Below are positions 9,470 through 17,995 of a stretch of 45,907 nt of DNA, one piece after another (the stretch's first letter is position 1; each line of letters starts with the position of its first letter). The DNA is from Nitrosomonas sp. (GTDB taxonomy: Bacteria > Pseudomonadota > Gammaproteobacteria > Burkholderiales > Nitrosomonadaceae). Under the pieces are notes generated by a model that worked only from the letters and a program-made list of their open reading frames with translations, did no database searches and had not been told where the DNA came from. The DNA lies in NCBI GenBank assembly GCA_008015565.1, contig SSFV01000030.1, positions 1 through 45,907 on the forward strand, written 5' to 3'. The position numbers and the translations under genes were made by a program.

Positions 9470-10219
9470 CTAAATTTTAGATTTGCCCTGATTCGCTACA
9501 ATTCGCATTGCTTCCTGAATTTCAGATTGATTTCCTAAATAATAGTTTTGAATGGGTTGCAAGTTATCGTTCAGTTCGTAAACCAAAGGAATACCAGTTG
9601 GTATATTACAGTTCAGAATTTCTTCTTCAGATACATTATCTAGATACTGTACCAGTGCACGCAGCGAATTGCCATGCGCGACAATGATCACGCTTTTGCC
9701 TGCTCGTACTTGAGGTGCAATAATTGTGTCCCAGTATGGTAAAAAACGCATCACAGTATCTTCAAGGCATTCAGTCAAAGGTATATCACTACGCGCTAGA
9801 TCTTTATAGCGTGGATCATTACCTGGGTAACGAGTATCGTCAATAGTTAATGCAGGGGGCCTGACGTTATAGCTACGACGCCAGATTAATACTTGCTCAT
9901 CACCATATTTGGCAGCGGTTTCAGCTTTATTTAGACCTTGCAGCGCACCATAATGACGTTCATTCAATCGCCAAGTATGTTGAATCGGGATCCACATTTG
10001 ATCCATCTCATCAAGCGTTATCCAAAGTGTGCGAATTGCACGTTTAAGAACTGAAGTATAGGCAATATCAAATTGGTATCCTTGCTTACGTAATAGTTGC
10101 CCAGCATTCTGAGCTTCTTGTATGCCTTTAGGTGTTAAATCAACATCAGTCCACCCTGTAAAACGATTTTCTTTATTCCAAGTGCTTTCTCCATGCCGAA
10201 GGAGAACAATTTTCTTCAT
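9470..10219 (-). CDS. gpmA: 2,3-bisphosphoglycerate-dependent phosphoglycerate mutase
   Basis: A 249-residue cytoplasmic glycolytic and gluconeogenic enzyme that interconverts 3- and 2-phosphoglycerate through a phosphohistidine. The catalytic His9 sits in [10 protein letters not shown], Glu87 in LNERHYG and the second His182 in [10 protein letters not shown]. The long substrate loop ([14 protein letters not shown]) is typical of the dPGM class, and length matches the usual 247-250 residues. It heads the minus-strand run gpmA-envC-ctpA-moeB, and faces away from the rhodanese gene across a 299 bp AT-rich gap. Confidence 0.96.
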   Translation of the reverse strand: MKKIVLLRHGESTWNKENRFTGWTDVDLTPKGIQEAQNAGQLLRKQGYQFDIAYTSVLKRAIRTLWITLDEMDQMWIPIQHTWRLNERHYGALQGLNKAETAAKYGDEQVLIWRRSYNVRPPALTIDDTRYPGNDPRYKDLARSDIPLTECLEDTVMRFLPYWDTIIAPQVRAGKSVIIVAHGNSLRALVQYLDNVSEEEILNCNIPTGIPLVYELNDNLQPIQNYYLGNQSEIQEAMRIVANQGKSKI

Positions 10220-10324
10220 ATTTGTCTTTTTGTGAAAAGGGGATGGTTAACAAGCGGGTAAAACATTCGATATTTTATTATATTTCAGTCACGATTGCAG
10301 CATCTGGCTGATTTTTTGCACGAA

Positions 10325-10374
10325 TGTAATTTACAAATGTAAAGTGGATTTATGCAATTGAAGTGGAATTTACA
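10325..10374. promoter_or_regulatory. Cluster of TTTACA/TGTAAA dyads between gpmA and yibN-like gene
   Basis: The divergent gap contains TGTAA-T-TTACA (10325-10335) overlapping TTTACA-AA-TGTAAA (10330-10343), and a further TTTACA at 10369-10374. Four half-sites of one hexamer within 50 bp look like an operator for a dimeric regulator. The region is AT-rich, so chance repeats are possible. The regulator is unknown. Confidence 0.3.
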
Positions 10375-10518
10375 TTTTTTAAAAACGGTGGCTAAAATAG
10401 CATGATGGCTATTTATCTACATGATGTTAATATATTCCGATTAAATTTATTTTGGTTTAATCAAATCTTATAGATCAATAGTTAAAATAGTTAAAAATAA
10501 AAAGTTGAATAAAGGTAT

Positions 10519-10950
10519 ATGGAATCATTATTTCAAAATCATTTTCTTTTAAGAGTAGAGAATTTATTGTTTGCAATTACAGCCGTGATTAGCGGTTTGT
10601 TATTATTATGGCAATTGATATCACAGCGAGGTATTAAAGAAATCGATGCACGTGTTGCTGTGCAGTTGATTAACCAGCAGAATGCATTAGTGCTGGATGT
10701 TCGTGATGATAGTGAGTTTGCTGTTGGTCATCTGCCGAATTCAAAGCACATTCCATCTGAGAAGATAGAGGAACGTTGGGTCGAAATAGAAAAATTTAAG
10801 GAGAAGCCAATTGTTATGATCTATCGAAGCGGTATTCGATCAAATCAACCCAGTCTTATTCTCAAAAAAAATGGTTTTGTTCAAGTGTTTAATTTGATGG
10901 GAGGTATTGATAGTTGGAAGCGGGCAAATTTACCATTGGTTAAACGTTAG
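10519..10950 (+). CDS. Membrane-anchored rhodanese-like protein, active-site Cys replaced
   Basis: A 143-residue protein with an N-terminal membrane helix (about 15-34) and a rhodanese domain (about 42-140). The position corresponds to E. coli yibN, which also precedes grxC-secB-gpsA. Fold motifs are present: LDVRDDSEFAVGHLPNSKHI and GGIDSWKRANLP. The active-site loop reads IYRSGIRS, with Tyr102 (TAT) where active sulfurtransferases have Cys. The loop arginine, glycine and final serine are kept, so the loop shape is preserved but a persulfide cannot form there. It is probably a binding or redox-neutral scaffold rather than a thiosulfate sulfurtransferase. It is 8 bp upstream of grxC and surely cotranscribed. 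Confidence 0.88.
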   Translation: MESLFQNHFLLRVENLLFAITAVISGLLLLWQLISQRGIKEIDARVAVQLINQQNALVLDVRDDSEFAVGHLPNSKHIPSEKIEERWVEIEKFKEKPIVMIYRSGIRSNQPSLILKKNGFVQVFNLMGGIDSWKRANLPLVKR

Positions 10951-10958
10951 AGGAGCTT

Positions 10959-11216
10959 ATGGCCAAGGTTATTATGTATACAACCGGTTTTTGTCCATAT
11001 TGTAAAATGGCTGAAAGCCTGCTGCGTGCCAAAGGCGTTGATCATATTGAAAAAATCCGTATTGATCTGGAGCCAGCCCAACGAATTGAAATGATGAATA
11101 AAACAGGCCGCCGTACGGTGCCGCAAATTTATATTGGGGAAAGGCATGTGGGTGGTTACGACGATTTAGCCCAACTTGATCACAAAGGTGAATTGTCACA
11201 GCTGTTAGTGAATTGA
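10959..11216 (+). CDS. grxC: Glutaredoxin 3
   Basis: An 85-residue dithiol glutaredoxin that reduces disulfides and glutathione mixed disulfides in the cytoplasm. The redox site CPYC is at 12-15, the cis-proline motif TVPQIYIG follows at about 52-59, and the GSH-binding GGYDDL at about 63-68. The start is an ATG 8 bases after the rhodanese stop; the GAGGAG site overlaps the end of that gene. Length is normal for GrxC (82-88). Confidence 0.95.
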   Translation: MAKVIMYTTGFCPYCKMAESLLRAKGVDHIEKIRIDLEPAQRIEMMNKTGRRTVPQIYIGERHVGGYDDLAQLDHKGELSQLLVN

Positions 11217-11293
11217 TTATCGGTTAGATGTAAATTAAGTGCCAGCAGCTATGATAATCAGCTCTTTTAATACCCTTGGTTAATAAAATATAT

Positions 11294-11734
11294 ATGAATG
11301 AACAAGCTCAGCCAGTTTTTGTTATAGAAAAAATATATGTAAAAGATTTGTCTTTGGAAATTCCAAATGCACCTGCCATTTTCTTGGAAAGAGATACTCC
11401 TGAGATTAATATGCAACTGGGAGGCAAGAATCAGAATATTGATGAAGATATGTTCGAGGTACTGTTAACAGTGACGATAACCGCTAAGATCAAAGATAAA
11501 ATAATGTTTTTGGTTGAAGTGCAACAGGCCGGAATTTTTCGTATTCGTAATTTATCTGACGAAGAAATAGATCCTGTTTTGGGGATAGGCTGTCCCAATA
11601 TTCTTTTTCCTTACCTTCGCGAAGTCGTATCAGATATTGTGACGCGAGCAGGTTTTCCGCCAGTTATTCTCAGTCCTGTAAATTTTGAAGTTATTTACCA
11701 GCAAAAAAAAGCAGAGATGAATAAGGCTAATTGA
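11294..11734 (+). CDS. secB: Protein-export chaperone SecB
   Basis: SecB is a homotetrameric cytoplasmic chaperone that keeps preproteins unfolded and hands them to SecA. The conserved core is clear: PVFVIEKIYVKDLSLE, PNAPAIFLE, and the C-terminal CPNILFPYLREVVSDI with GFPPVILSPVNFE. I chose the ATG at 11294 (146 residues), because homologues begin just before the PVF motif; an in-frame TTG at 11276 would add six residues. Neither has a strong Shine-Dalgarno. The C-terminal tail lacks the cysteine-rich zinc motif, which belongs to SecA, not SecB. It follows grxC in the usual order. Confidence 0.94.
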   Translation: MNEQAQPVFVIEKIYVKDLSLEIPNAPAIFLERDTPEINMQLGGKNQNIDEDMFEVLLTVTITAKIKDKIMFLVEVQQAGIFRIRNLSDEEIDPVLGIGCPNILFPYLREVVSDIVTRAGFPPVILSPVNFEVIYQQKKAEMNKAN

Positions 11735-11896
11735 GGAAGTTTTTATAAATGTCAAACCAAATGAAAGGGTAAGCGGATAGAGCACATTGGCAAGACAGAC
11801 GAATTCTCGAGTATCAGTCATCGTAACTGCATTTTTTAGGTAGTTGTTCAGAACCTAATTGTTCGGTAAAAAAATTCAAATAGGGTAAAAAATCAA

Positions 11897-12376
11897 ATGT
11901 ATAAAAGAAATTTATTCAATATCTGCCAGAGAAGCGGGATCAGTACTTTGGTTACAAGTGGATTGATACTAGCATCCAGCTATGTAATTGCTGAAATTGA
12001 ATATTTTTCTATAGCCGAGAATGCTGTGATTATGTATGACGCACCCTCGCTTAAAGCAGATAAACTATTTGTTGCCAGTCTTTACCTTCCTGTTGAAGCT
12101 GTGGTTAACGTCGAAGGGTGGATGAAAGTGCGTGATAGTAACGGTAATCTTGCCTGGGTCGAAAAAAAAGTATTAAGTGAGCAACGCTACGTAGTAGTGA
12201 CAGCAGCTCTGGCCGACATATATGAGACTGCTGATGTAAATTCAAAATTGGTTTTTCAAGCGGAAGAAAATACTGTGCTGGAATGGTTGGATTCTAATAC
12301 CCAAGGTTGGGTAAAAGTACGGCATAACGATGGGCAAACTGGTTATGTCAATGTGACTCAGGTTTGGGGTTCATGA
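11897..12376 (+). CDS. Exported protein with two bacterial SH3 domains
   Basis: A 159-residue protein with a signal peptide ending near residue 32 (VIA-EIEYF) and two SH3b domains, about 35-92 and 98-157. Each has the pattern of a short basic strand, a GW(M/V)KVR turn and a G-x-W/Y-V end (NLAWVEKK, TGYVNVTQV). SH3b domains often bind peptidoglycan or cell-wall peptides, so a periplasmic location is likely; the precise role is unknown. Its stop codon overlaps the gpsA start in ATGA, so the two are translationally coupled. In many betaproteobacteria a gene of this kind follows secB or precedes gpsA. Confidence 0.85.
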   Translation: MYKRNLFNICQRSGISTLVTSGLILASSYVIAEIEYFSIAENAVIMYDAPSLKADKLFVASLYLPVEAVVNVEGWMKVRDSNGNLAWVEKKVLSEQRYVVVTAALADIYETADVNSKLVFQAEENTVLEWLDSNTQGWVKVRHNDGQTGYVNVTQVWGS

Positions 12377-13362
12377 GAATTGCGATACTGGGTGCTGGTG
12401 CATGGGGTACGGCGTTAGCGATTAGCTTATCATTACGTCACCAAATTACCTTGTGGACCAAAGATTCGGATCACGCTATCGAATTGAATACTCATCGAAT
12501 TAACAAAAGCTTTTTGCCGGGATATGGATTGTCAGAAGCAATAACAATTACATCGATATTCAGTGAGGCGTTGCTAAAAGCGGATCTTGCATTAATTGTT
12601 GTACCGATTGTAGGTTTTCGCGACACTGTACGCGCAATTATTGCGAGTGGAATTGATATTCCAATGATATGGGGATGTAAAGGATTCGAATCTGAAACCA
12701 CTAAGCTGCCTCACCAAATTGTTGAAGAAGAAGGCTCCAGTTTAACAAATTCTTGGGGTGTGCTTTCTGGTCCTAGTTTTGCGGATGAAGTTGCGCAAGG
12801 CTTACCTACTGCGCTTACACTGGCATCTAGCAATATTGATTTTTCCAATAAGATGGCTTCTGAGTTACACAGTTCAAGATTACGTATTTACACCAGCCAA
12901 GACGTAGTTGGTGTTGAAACAGGAGGGGCTATCAAGAATGTAATTTCTATTGCAACCGGTATCTCTGATGGAATAGGTTTTGGGCATAACGCGCGCGCCG
13001 CATTGATTACTCGAGGGTTAATGGAAATAACGAGATTGGGGCTTGCTTTAGGCGGGTGTATGAAGACTTTCATGGGATTGGCTGGTATCGGCGATTTAAT
13101 TTTGACCAGCACTGGAAATTTATCACGCAATCGGCAAGTAGGATTGATGCTGGCAAAAGGAAAATCTTTGAAAGATATCCTGAATGAGCTAGGACATGTT
13201 GCCGAAGGTGTATACACCGCAAAATCAGTATTGCAGCTCGGTAATAAATTGGGTATTGAAATGCCGATTACACAAGCTGTTTGCAGCATATTGCATGAAG
13301 GTGTATCAGCCCGTGGTGCTGTTGAAGTGTTGTTAAATCGCGAACAAAAGGCGGAAATTTAG
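12373..13362 (+). CDS. gpsA: Glycerol-3-phosphate dehydrogenase [NAD(P)+]
   Basis: A 329-residue cytoplasmic enzyme that reduces dihydroxyacetone phosphate to sn-glycerol 3-phosphate for phospholipid synthesis. The Rossmann loop GAGAWGTALA lies at the N terminus, the GPSFADEVAQG motif in the middle, and the catalytic lysine in IKNVISIATG with the signature GFGHNARAALITRG following. The ATG at 12373 is chosen because it overlaps the previous stop in ATGA; a TTG nine bases upstream in the same frame is less likely. Length matches the family (about 330-340). Confidence 0.95.
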   Translation: MRIAILGAGAWGTALAISLSLRHQITLWTKDSDHAIELNTHRINKSFLPGYGLSEAITITSIFSEALLKADLALIVVPIVGFRDTVRAIIASGIDIPMIWGCKGFESETTKLPHQIVEEEGSSLTNSWGVLSGPSFADEVAQGLPTALTLASSNIDFSNKMASELHSSRLRIYTSQDVVGVETGGAIKNVISIATGISDGIGFGHNARAALITRGLMEITRLGLALGGCMKTFMGLAGIGDLILTSTGNLSRNRQVGLMLAKGKSLKDILNELGHVAEGVYTAKSVLQLGNKLGIEMPITQAVCSILHEGVSARGAVEVLLNREQKAEI

Positions 13363-13518
13363 TCATATAAAATAAAGCAATAAAAATTCAAGTATTTTAT
13401 TGGGTTTCATGAATAACTATATGTTTATAAGTTGTTATATGGAGGATGGCCGTGTTTGCTTTTATCAAAATTACTGAAATGGTTAACTAGACGACGCAAT
13501 GGTTATCCCTTAATTTGC

Positions 13519-13547
13519 TTGACCAGGCCTTTGTGGCTTGATATAAG
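13519..13547 (+). promoter_or_regulatory. Sigma-70-type promoter of hupB
   Basis: TTGACC (13519-13524) and TATAAG (13542-13547) are separated by exactly 17 bases, a near-consensus housekeeping promoter. The -10 box ends about 57 bases before the hupB ATG. This agrees with the strong expression expected of an HU gene, and may also drive the downstream tRNAs. Confidence 0.7.
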
Positions 13548-13604
13548 AGCGGTTGCAGTACTTGCTTGTGATTTAATTACCATTAAACTAAGAAGGGGAA
13601 TTAT

Positions 13605-13877
13605 ATGAACAAATCCGAACTAATCGAAGCTATCGCAAAATCAGCCAAAATTTCCAAGGCCTCGGCGGGTAGTGCGTTGGATGGGGCACTATCAGCAATA
13701 AAAGGAGCACTTAAAAAAAATGAAAGTGTAACTCTGGTCGGGTTTGGGACTTTTAAAGTAGGTACTAGAGCTGCTCGTACTGGACGCAATCCCCGTACTG
13801 GAGCTGCTATTAAAATCAAGGCTGCTAAGGTTCCTAAATTCAGTGCTGGTAAAGCGCTCAAAGATGCGGTAAACTAG
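13605..13877 (+). CDS. hupB: DNA-binding protein HU
   Basis: A 90-residue histone-like protein that bends and compacts DNA as a dimer. It has the N-terminal helical dimer half ([19 protein letters not shown]) and the DNA-gripping arm with [12 protein letters not shown], including the intercalating proline in RNP. Length is standard. A strong site AAGAAGGGG precedes the ATG. A TTGACC-17-TATAAG promoter lies upstream and two tRNA genes begin 14 bp downstream, then ppiD, as in the hupB-ppiD order of many proteobacteria. A lon gene, the common upstream neighbour, is absent here; gpsA takes that place. Confidence 0.96.
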   Translation: MNKSELIEAIAKSAKISKASAGSALDGALSAIKGALKKNESVTLVGFGTFKVGTRAARTGRNPRTGAAIKIKAAKVPKFSAGKALKDAVN

Positions 13878-13891
13878 TGAGCTTTATTTTC

Positions 13892-13967
13892 GGGTGCTTA
13901 GCTCAGCTGGTAGAGCGTCGCCCTTACAAGGCGAATGTCGGCGGTTCGATCCCGTCAGCACCCACCA
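13892..13967 (+). tRNA. tRNA-Val (UAC anticodon)
   Basis: The 76-base cloverleaf folds fully: acceptor GGGTGCT/AGCACCC, D stem GCTC/GAGC, anticodon stem TCGCC/GGCGA with loop CTTACAA, and a T arm with GTTCGATC. The anticodon is TAC in DNA. CCA is encoded (13965-13967). Confidence 0.97.
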
Positions 13968-13983
13968 GTTAAAACTGGTTCCA

Positions 13984-14060
13984 GGAGTGGTAGTTCAGTT
14001 GGTTAGAATACCGGCCTGTCACGCCGGGGGTCGCGGGTTCGAGTCCCGTCCACTCCGCCA
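13984..14060 (+). tRNA. tRNA-Asp (GUC anticodon)
   Basis: A 77-base cloverleaf: acceptor GGAGTGG/CCACTCC, anticodon loop CTGTCAC giving GTC, T arm with GTTCGAGTCC, and encoded CCA. It follows tRNA-Val by 16 bases, so both should be cut from one transcript that also carries hupB or ppiD. Confidence 0.97.
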
Positions 14061-14143
14061 ATTAGTGACTATATCAATTTACTGAGAGAAAGCGTAAATC
14101 TCTTGAATCTTATCTATCATTATTCGTAATTCTGGTTCATATC

Positions 14144-16021
14144 GTGTTTGATCTTGTCAATCGCAGAAAACATATTGTTCAAATCATCTTAGGTTTGGCT
14201 GTACTGCCTTTTTTATTTTGGGGTGTTGAATCATATCGTGACATGAGCGGTGAAAGCTTTGTAGCTGTAGTCGATGGAGAAGAGATACCGCGTCGTGAAT
14301 ATGAACAGGCGCTACGTGATCATCATGAAAGAATGCGTGCGATGCTGGGGCAGAACTTCGATAGTGCAATGTTTGATACATTTGAAGTAAGAAACTCAGT
14401 TTTGGAAAGACTTATTCAACAAAGGTTGTTATATCGAGAGGCTGCGAATAATGGGTTTATAGTATTAGACTCGCAATTGGTAAAAGCGATTCGTGATATT
14501 CCAGCATTTCAGAGAGATAATAAATTTTCAAAACAGCAATATGAAGAATTGCTGCAAGCTCGGGGCTTGACCCCGACGATATTTGAATCACGTGTACGCC
14601 AGGAACTGCTATTGCAACAGTTCCTGGATGGTTACAGTGAAAATGGGTTTGCCCCTAAAACCGTGGCTGAAAACGTAAGATATTTGAGTGAAGTTCAGCG
14701 AGATATCAGTCAATTACAAATTGACCCTGAGCAATTTTTATCGCAAATGATACCTGGCGAAGCAGACATTAATGCTTATTATGAGCAACACAAGACAGAT
14801 TATGATTTGCCAGAGCGAATTCGGATAGAGTATTTGGTTTTATCTTTAGATGCAGTAGCGAAGAATGAAACGGTAGCAGAAGAAGCGATTGGAAATTATT
14901 TTGCCGAACACAAGGATGTATTTAGTCAACCTGAAGAACGCAAGGCTAGTCACATTCTGGTTAGTTTAGTGCCAGACGCATCAGAAGATGAAAAAAAGAT
15001 AGCACGAGAGAAAGCAGAAAAAATATTAGCGGAAATTAAACAACACCCTGAAGAGTTTGCTGAAATTGCCAAAGAAAATTCAGATGATCCGGGTTCGGCT
15101 GCTCGAGGAGGAGATCTCGGTTTCTTTGGTCGAGGTGTTATGGTGAAATCTTTTGAGGATAAGATTTTTTCAATGCAACCTGATGAGATCAGTGATATTG
15201 TCGAAACAGATTTTGGCTTGCACGTGATTAAATTAACTGAGATCAAAGAGGAAAATCAACTCAGTATCGATGAAGTGCGGCAACAAATTGAAGATAAGCT
15301 TAAACTGCAAATGGTAGAAGGTATCTTTGGTGAGCTTGTTGAAGATTTTAGTAACATTGTTTATGAACAAAATGATAGCCTACAACCAGCAGCGGAAAAA
15401 TTTGAATTGACATTGCAGCAAAGCGACTGGATTACCAGAAATTCTACCGATCCTTATTTTCTTGCTAATAATAATTTAGTCTTAGCCATTTTTTCAGACA
15501 ATTCAATTGTTGATAGACATAATACCGAAGCAATTGAGGTTAAGCCTGATACTTTTGTAGCGGCCCGTGTTATCGAACATAAACCAGCATCCAGTCAATC
15601 TTTAGAAGTGGTACGAGATGAAATTATTGCGAAATTAAAAAAAATAATGGCTGAGAAAAAAGCTGTAGAAGATGGTGAAGAAAAGCTTTTACGCTTACAA
15701 GCGGGCGAAAATATTGATGTAGATTGGATGGAAGCGAAGCAAGTCTCCTATATGCAATCACAAGGATTGGATCATGAAACTTTGCGCGCAATTTTTAGAG
15801 CTCAAACCGACAAGTTACCATTCTTCATCGGCAGAGTTGATCAAAATGGCGGATACAATTTAATACGAATTAACAAGATTGTCGAACCGCAGCATCCTGA
15901 AGAAGTAAAGGATGATAGCTTTAATAAACAATTACAGCAAATGATTACTCAAGAAGAACTTTCGTCTTATCTTTCTGCGCTAAGAAAACAATATGATGTT
16001 AAAGTTAAACAAATAGATTAA
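14144..16021 (+). CDS. ppiD: Periplasmic folding chaperone, SurA/PpiD type
   Basis: A 625-residue inner-membrane protein whose large domain faces the periplasm and helps newly exported proteins at the SecYEG exit. A membrane helix covers about 11-28 (IVQIILGLAVLPFLFWG). A SurA-like N domain follows (about 35-200), then a parvulin domain at about 266-365 (ASHILV, GGDLGFFGRGVMV, FGLHVIKLTEI), then a C-terminal chaperone part. In E. coli PpiD the parvulin domain is inactive; activity here cannot be judged. The start is GTG at 14144, matching the family's MFD beginning. A strong terminator lies 22 bp after the stop. Confidence 0.92.
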   Translation: MFDLVNRRKHIVQIILGLAVLPFLFWGVESYRDMSGESFVAVVDGEEIPRREYEQALRDHHERMRAMLGQNFDSAMFDTFEVRNSVLERLIQQRLLYREAANNGFIVLDSQLVKAIRDIPAFQRDNKFSKQQYEELLQARGLTPTIFESRVRQELLLQQFLDGYSENGFAPKTVAENVRYLSEVQRDISQLQIDPEQFLSQMIPGEADINAYYEQHKTDYDLPERIRIEYLVLSLDAVAKNETVAEEAIGNYFAEHKDVFSQPEERKASHILVSLVPDASEDEKKIAREKAEKILAEIKQHPEEFAEIAKENSDDPGSAARGGDLGFFGRGVMVKSFEDKIFSMQPDEISDIVETDFGLHVIKLTEIKEENQLSIDEVRQQIEDKLKLQMVEGIFGELVEDFSNIVYEQNDSLQPAAEKFELTLQQSDWITRNSTDPYFLANNNLVLAIFSDNSIVDRHNTEAIEVKPDTFVAARVIEHKPASSQSLEVVRDEIIAKLKKIMAEKKAVEDGEEKLLRLQAGENIDVDWMEAKQVSYMQSQGLDHETLRAIFRAQTDKLPFFIGRVDQNGGYNLIRINKIVEPQHPEEVKDDSFNKQLQQMITQEELSSYLSALRKQYDVKVKQID

Positions 16022-16043
16022 CTAGAATATGGTTATTGGGGTT

Positions 16044-16074
16044 ATTGGCCGTGTTGTTGCCGGCCAATTTTTTT
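16044..16074 (+). terminator. Rho-independent terminator after ppiD
   Basis: A perfect 8-bp stem ATTGGCCG/CGGCCAAT (16044-16051 and 16061-16068), a 9-base loop and a run of seven T. It ends the plus-strand unit hupB-tRNAs-ppiD. Confidence 0.87.
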
Positions 16075-16167
16075 AATATGATTGTTATCTGATTTTAGTC
16101 AAGTTAATATCCATTCAAATCAATTCATGCCAAGTACTCAAGTGATATGGGGAGAAGTAGTTCGTTA

Positions 16168-16827
16168 TCACTTTGGCTGTTTCACCTTACGAAGATAGGG
16201 TTTAATAGTTTTCCAACCTTCTGGATAGATTTTCTCAGCTTCTTCATTAGTTACAGAAGGAACAATAATTACATCGTCACCCATCTGCCAGTTTGCAGGA
16301 GTGGCAACTTTGTGTTTTGCTGTTAATTGCATTGAGTCAATCACGCGCAAGATTTCATTGAAATTACGACCAGTAGTCATGGGATAGGTCATCATAAGTT
16401 TGATATTTTTATCAGGCCCAATGACGAATACCGATCGAACGGTAGCGTTAGTTACTGCGGTTCTTCCTTCTGCCGAGCCTGTTTCGTCAGCAGGGAACAT
16501 GTTGTAAAGTTTGGCGATCTGAAGGTCAGTGTCCGCGATAACCGGATAGCCAATTGAAGCACCGCCAACTTCTTCTACATCTTTCAACCATTTTTGATGG
16601 TCATCGAGTGAATCAATGCTGAGTCCGATAATTTTTGTATTTCGTTTATCGAATTCGGATTGAATGCTAGCCATATATCCCAATTCTGTTGTACATACCG
16701 GCGTAAAATCTTTGGGATGAGAAAACAATACGACCCATTTATCGCCAATCCAGTTATGGAAATCGATTTTCCCTTGTGTGGTTTGCGCTTGGAAATTAGG
16801 CGCCTGATCATTAATACGTAATGACAT
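16168..16827 (-). CDS. 1-Cys peroxiredoxin (Prx6 group)
   Basis: A 219-residue thiol peroxidase that reduces hydrogen peroxide and alkyl hydroperoxides. The peroxidatic Cys45 is in HPKDFTPVCTTELG, with the supporting Thr and Pro. No other cysteine exists in the chain, so it lacks a resolving Cys and belongs to the 1-Cys type, needing an external thiol reductant. The C-terminal dimer domain (WQMGDDVIIVPSV, IYPEGWKTI, PYLR) is typical of Prx6-like bacterial proteins. A good AAGGAG site precedes the ATG. It stands alone, with over 1.1 kb of gene-poor DNA on its 5' side, and converges on ppiD. Confidence 0.93.
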   Translation of the reverse strand: MSLRINDQAPNFQAQTTQGKIDFHNWIGDKWVVLFSHPKDFTPVCTTELGYMASIQSEFDKRNTKIIGLSIDSLDDHQKWLKDVEEVGGASIGYPVIADTDLQIAKLYNMFPADETGSAEGRTAVTNATVRSVFVIGPDKNIKLMMTYPMTTGRNFNEILRVIDSMQLTAKHKVATPANWQMGDDVIIVPSVTNEEAEKIYPEGWKTIKPYLRKVKQPK

Positions 16828-17995
16828 AGTAAACTCCTTCGTTGTTATTTATTTAATAAATTAATAATAGATGGGTTAGTATGATAAGTGCAATTGCTAA
16901 AATGAGTATTAAGAATTATATTTTTTCCGTCAGTCACAGATTTAACATTAAAATTCAGTGCTTACTTTGTGAGCCCAATTCTCCCTCTCTTAAGACGAAA
17001 GCTGGTACTTTACCTGAAAGTCAAATAGCGCTTAGTTAACACCCCGCTACTTGCAGCAAGGTGTCTAATTATTCGACAATATTTGAGTTGAAATGAAAAA
17101 TCCGGATTGTTTCTTAACCACATATGAATTCTGCCATGAGGTAACGAGAAGTGACGTTTTCATGATCTTGAAGCGTTATGAATGCATGCAGTAATGATTT
17201 CAATCAAAAACATAAAATTTCTAGTCAGTATACCTCAATCTAAGCGACTCATTATTTTTGTCAGAAGTTGCATAATTTGGATATTTTCTAGGAATTACTT
17301 ATCACTTTTCTAAAAGCTTTGAAAAACACCGGTAGGTGAATGTGGTTCAGGGCCCAACAAAACAATTGATTTACTGAAAATATATATTACAGTGTAACTA
17401 ATACTGTGAATTACTCATGTTACTACCGTTGTAGCCAGCTACAATTAAGTCGCTGGCAGCGAATCTGTATTTTTTAATTTGGAATAGAGCTATAACCCAA
17501 ATGTATACTATATCCAGTAACTTCATATTCTTTGCTGCCGGAATAAGAATTGTCTTGGTTTTACAGGCAGCTACGGGAAATTATCTGTGTTACCGTTTTG
17601 GTATTAAAGACAGATTTAGCATTTTCATCTTTTCAAGAAAAAATGCGTTTGTTGATTTTATTTTGCCTGGTATCGATTGATTCGGATATGTTTTCCAACA
17701 GTTAAGATCGGCACTATCACTATTGCTCATTTTTTGGAAGATATATTCATGATTCCGATATCTTGTCTTTGTAATATTTCATGACTAGGACTTACGTTTC
17801 TGGATTTACTATGCGTGGGAGATTATTCCACTTCAAATTATTCACGAGATTTTGTTCTAGATTTACTCATATGCAAAGCTTTAATCGTTTGTTGCGATAG
17901 TGTAAAAATAAGTATCGGTGATGTTCAAATGACAATTGAATTAATAGATTGGATCTATAATGTATCTTGATTCAGAAGAGAATACAGGGAGTAAA
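16828..17995. other. Gene-poor intergenic region
   Basis: About 1.17 kb with stops in all frames, no frame of 60 codons and no recognisable tRNA or IS end. It holds a perfect dyad TTGTAGC-CA-GCTACAA (17429-17444), a CGCTG-G-CAGCG dyad just after it and one small open frame (separate entry). Base composition is AT-rich like decayed genes, but no protein family could be traced. Confidence 0.6.
17501..17680 (+). CDS. Possible small hydrophobic protein (59 residues)
   Basis: An ATG-started open frame of 59 codons inside the gene-poor stretch. It begins MYTISSNFIFFAAGIRIVL, giving one hydrophobic segment (about 8-24), then a basic and aromatic second half ending in DFILPGID. A weak purine-rich GGAATAGAG lies some 12 bases upstream, farther than ideal. 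I do not recognise it. Chance or a fragment of a decayed gene is at least as likely as a real small membrane protein. Confidence 0.2.
   Translation: MYTISSNFIFFAAGIRIVLVLQAATGNYLCYRFGIKDRFSIFIFSRKNAFVDFILPGID

Noticed and set aside
13371-13410. AT-only inverted repeat CAATAAAA/TTTTATTG as gpsA terminator
   Set aside because: No G+C in the stem beyond its ends, so it would be unstable; left out.
13894-14085. Open frame over both tRNA genes
   Set aside because: It is only a translation of the two tRNAs and their spacer; the cloverleaves explain the sequence.
17781-17850. AGGACTTACG-like motif as an insertion-sequence end
   Set aside because: Only one copy, no matching inverted partner and no transposase remnant nearby.
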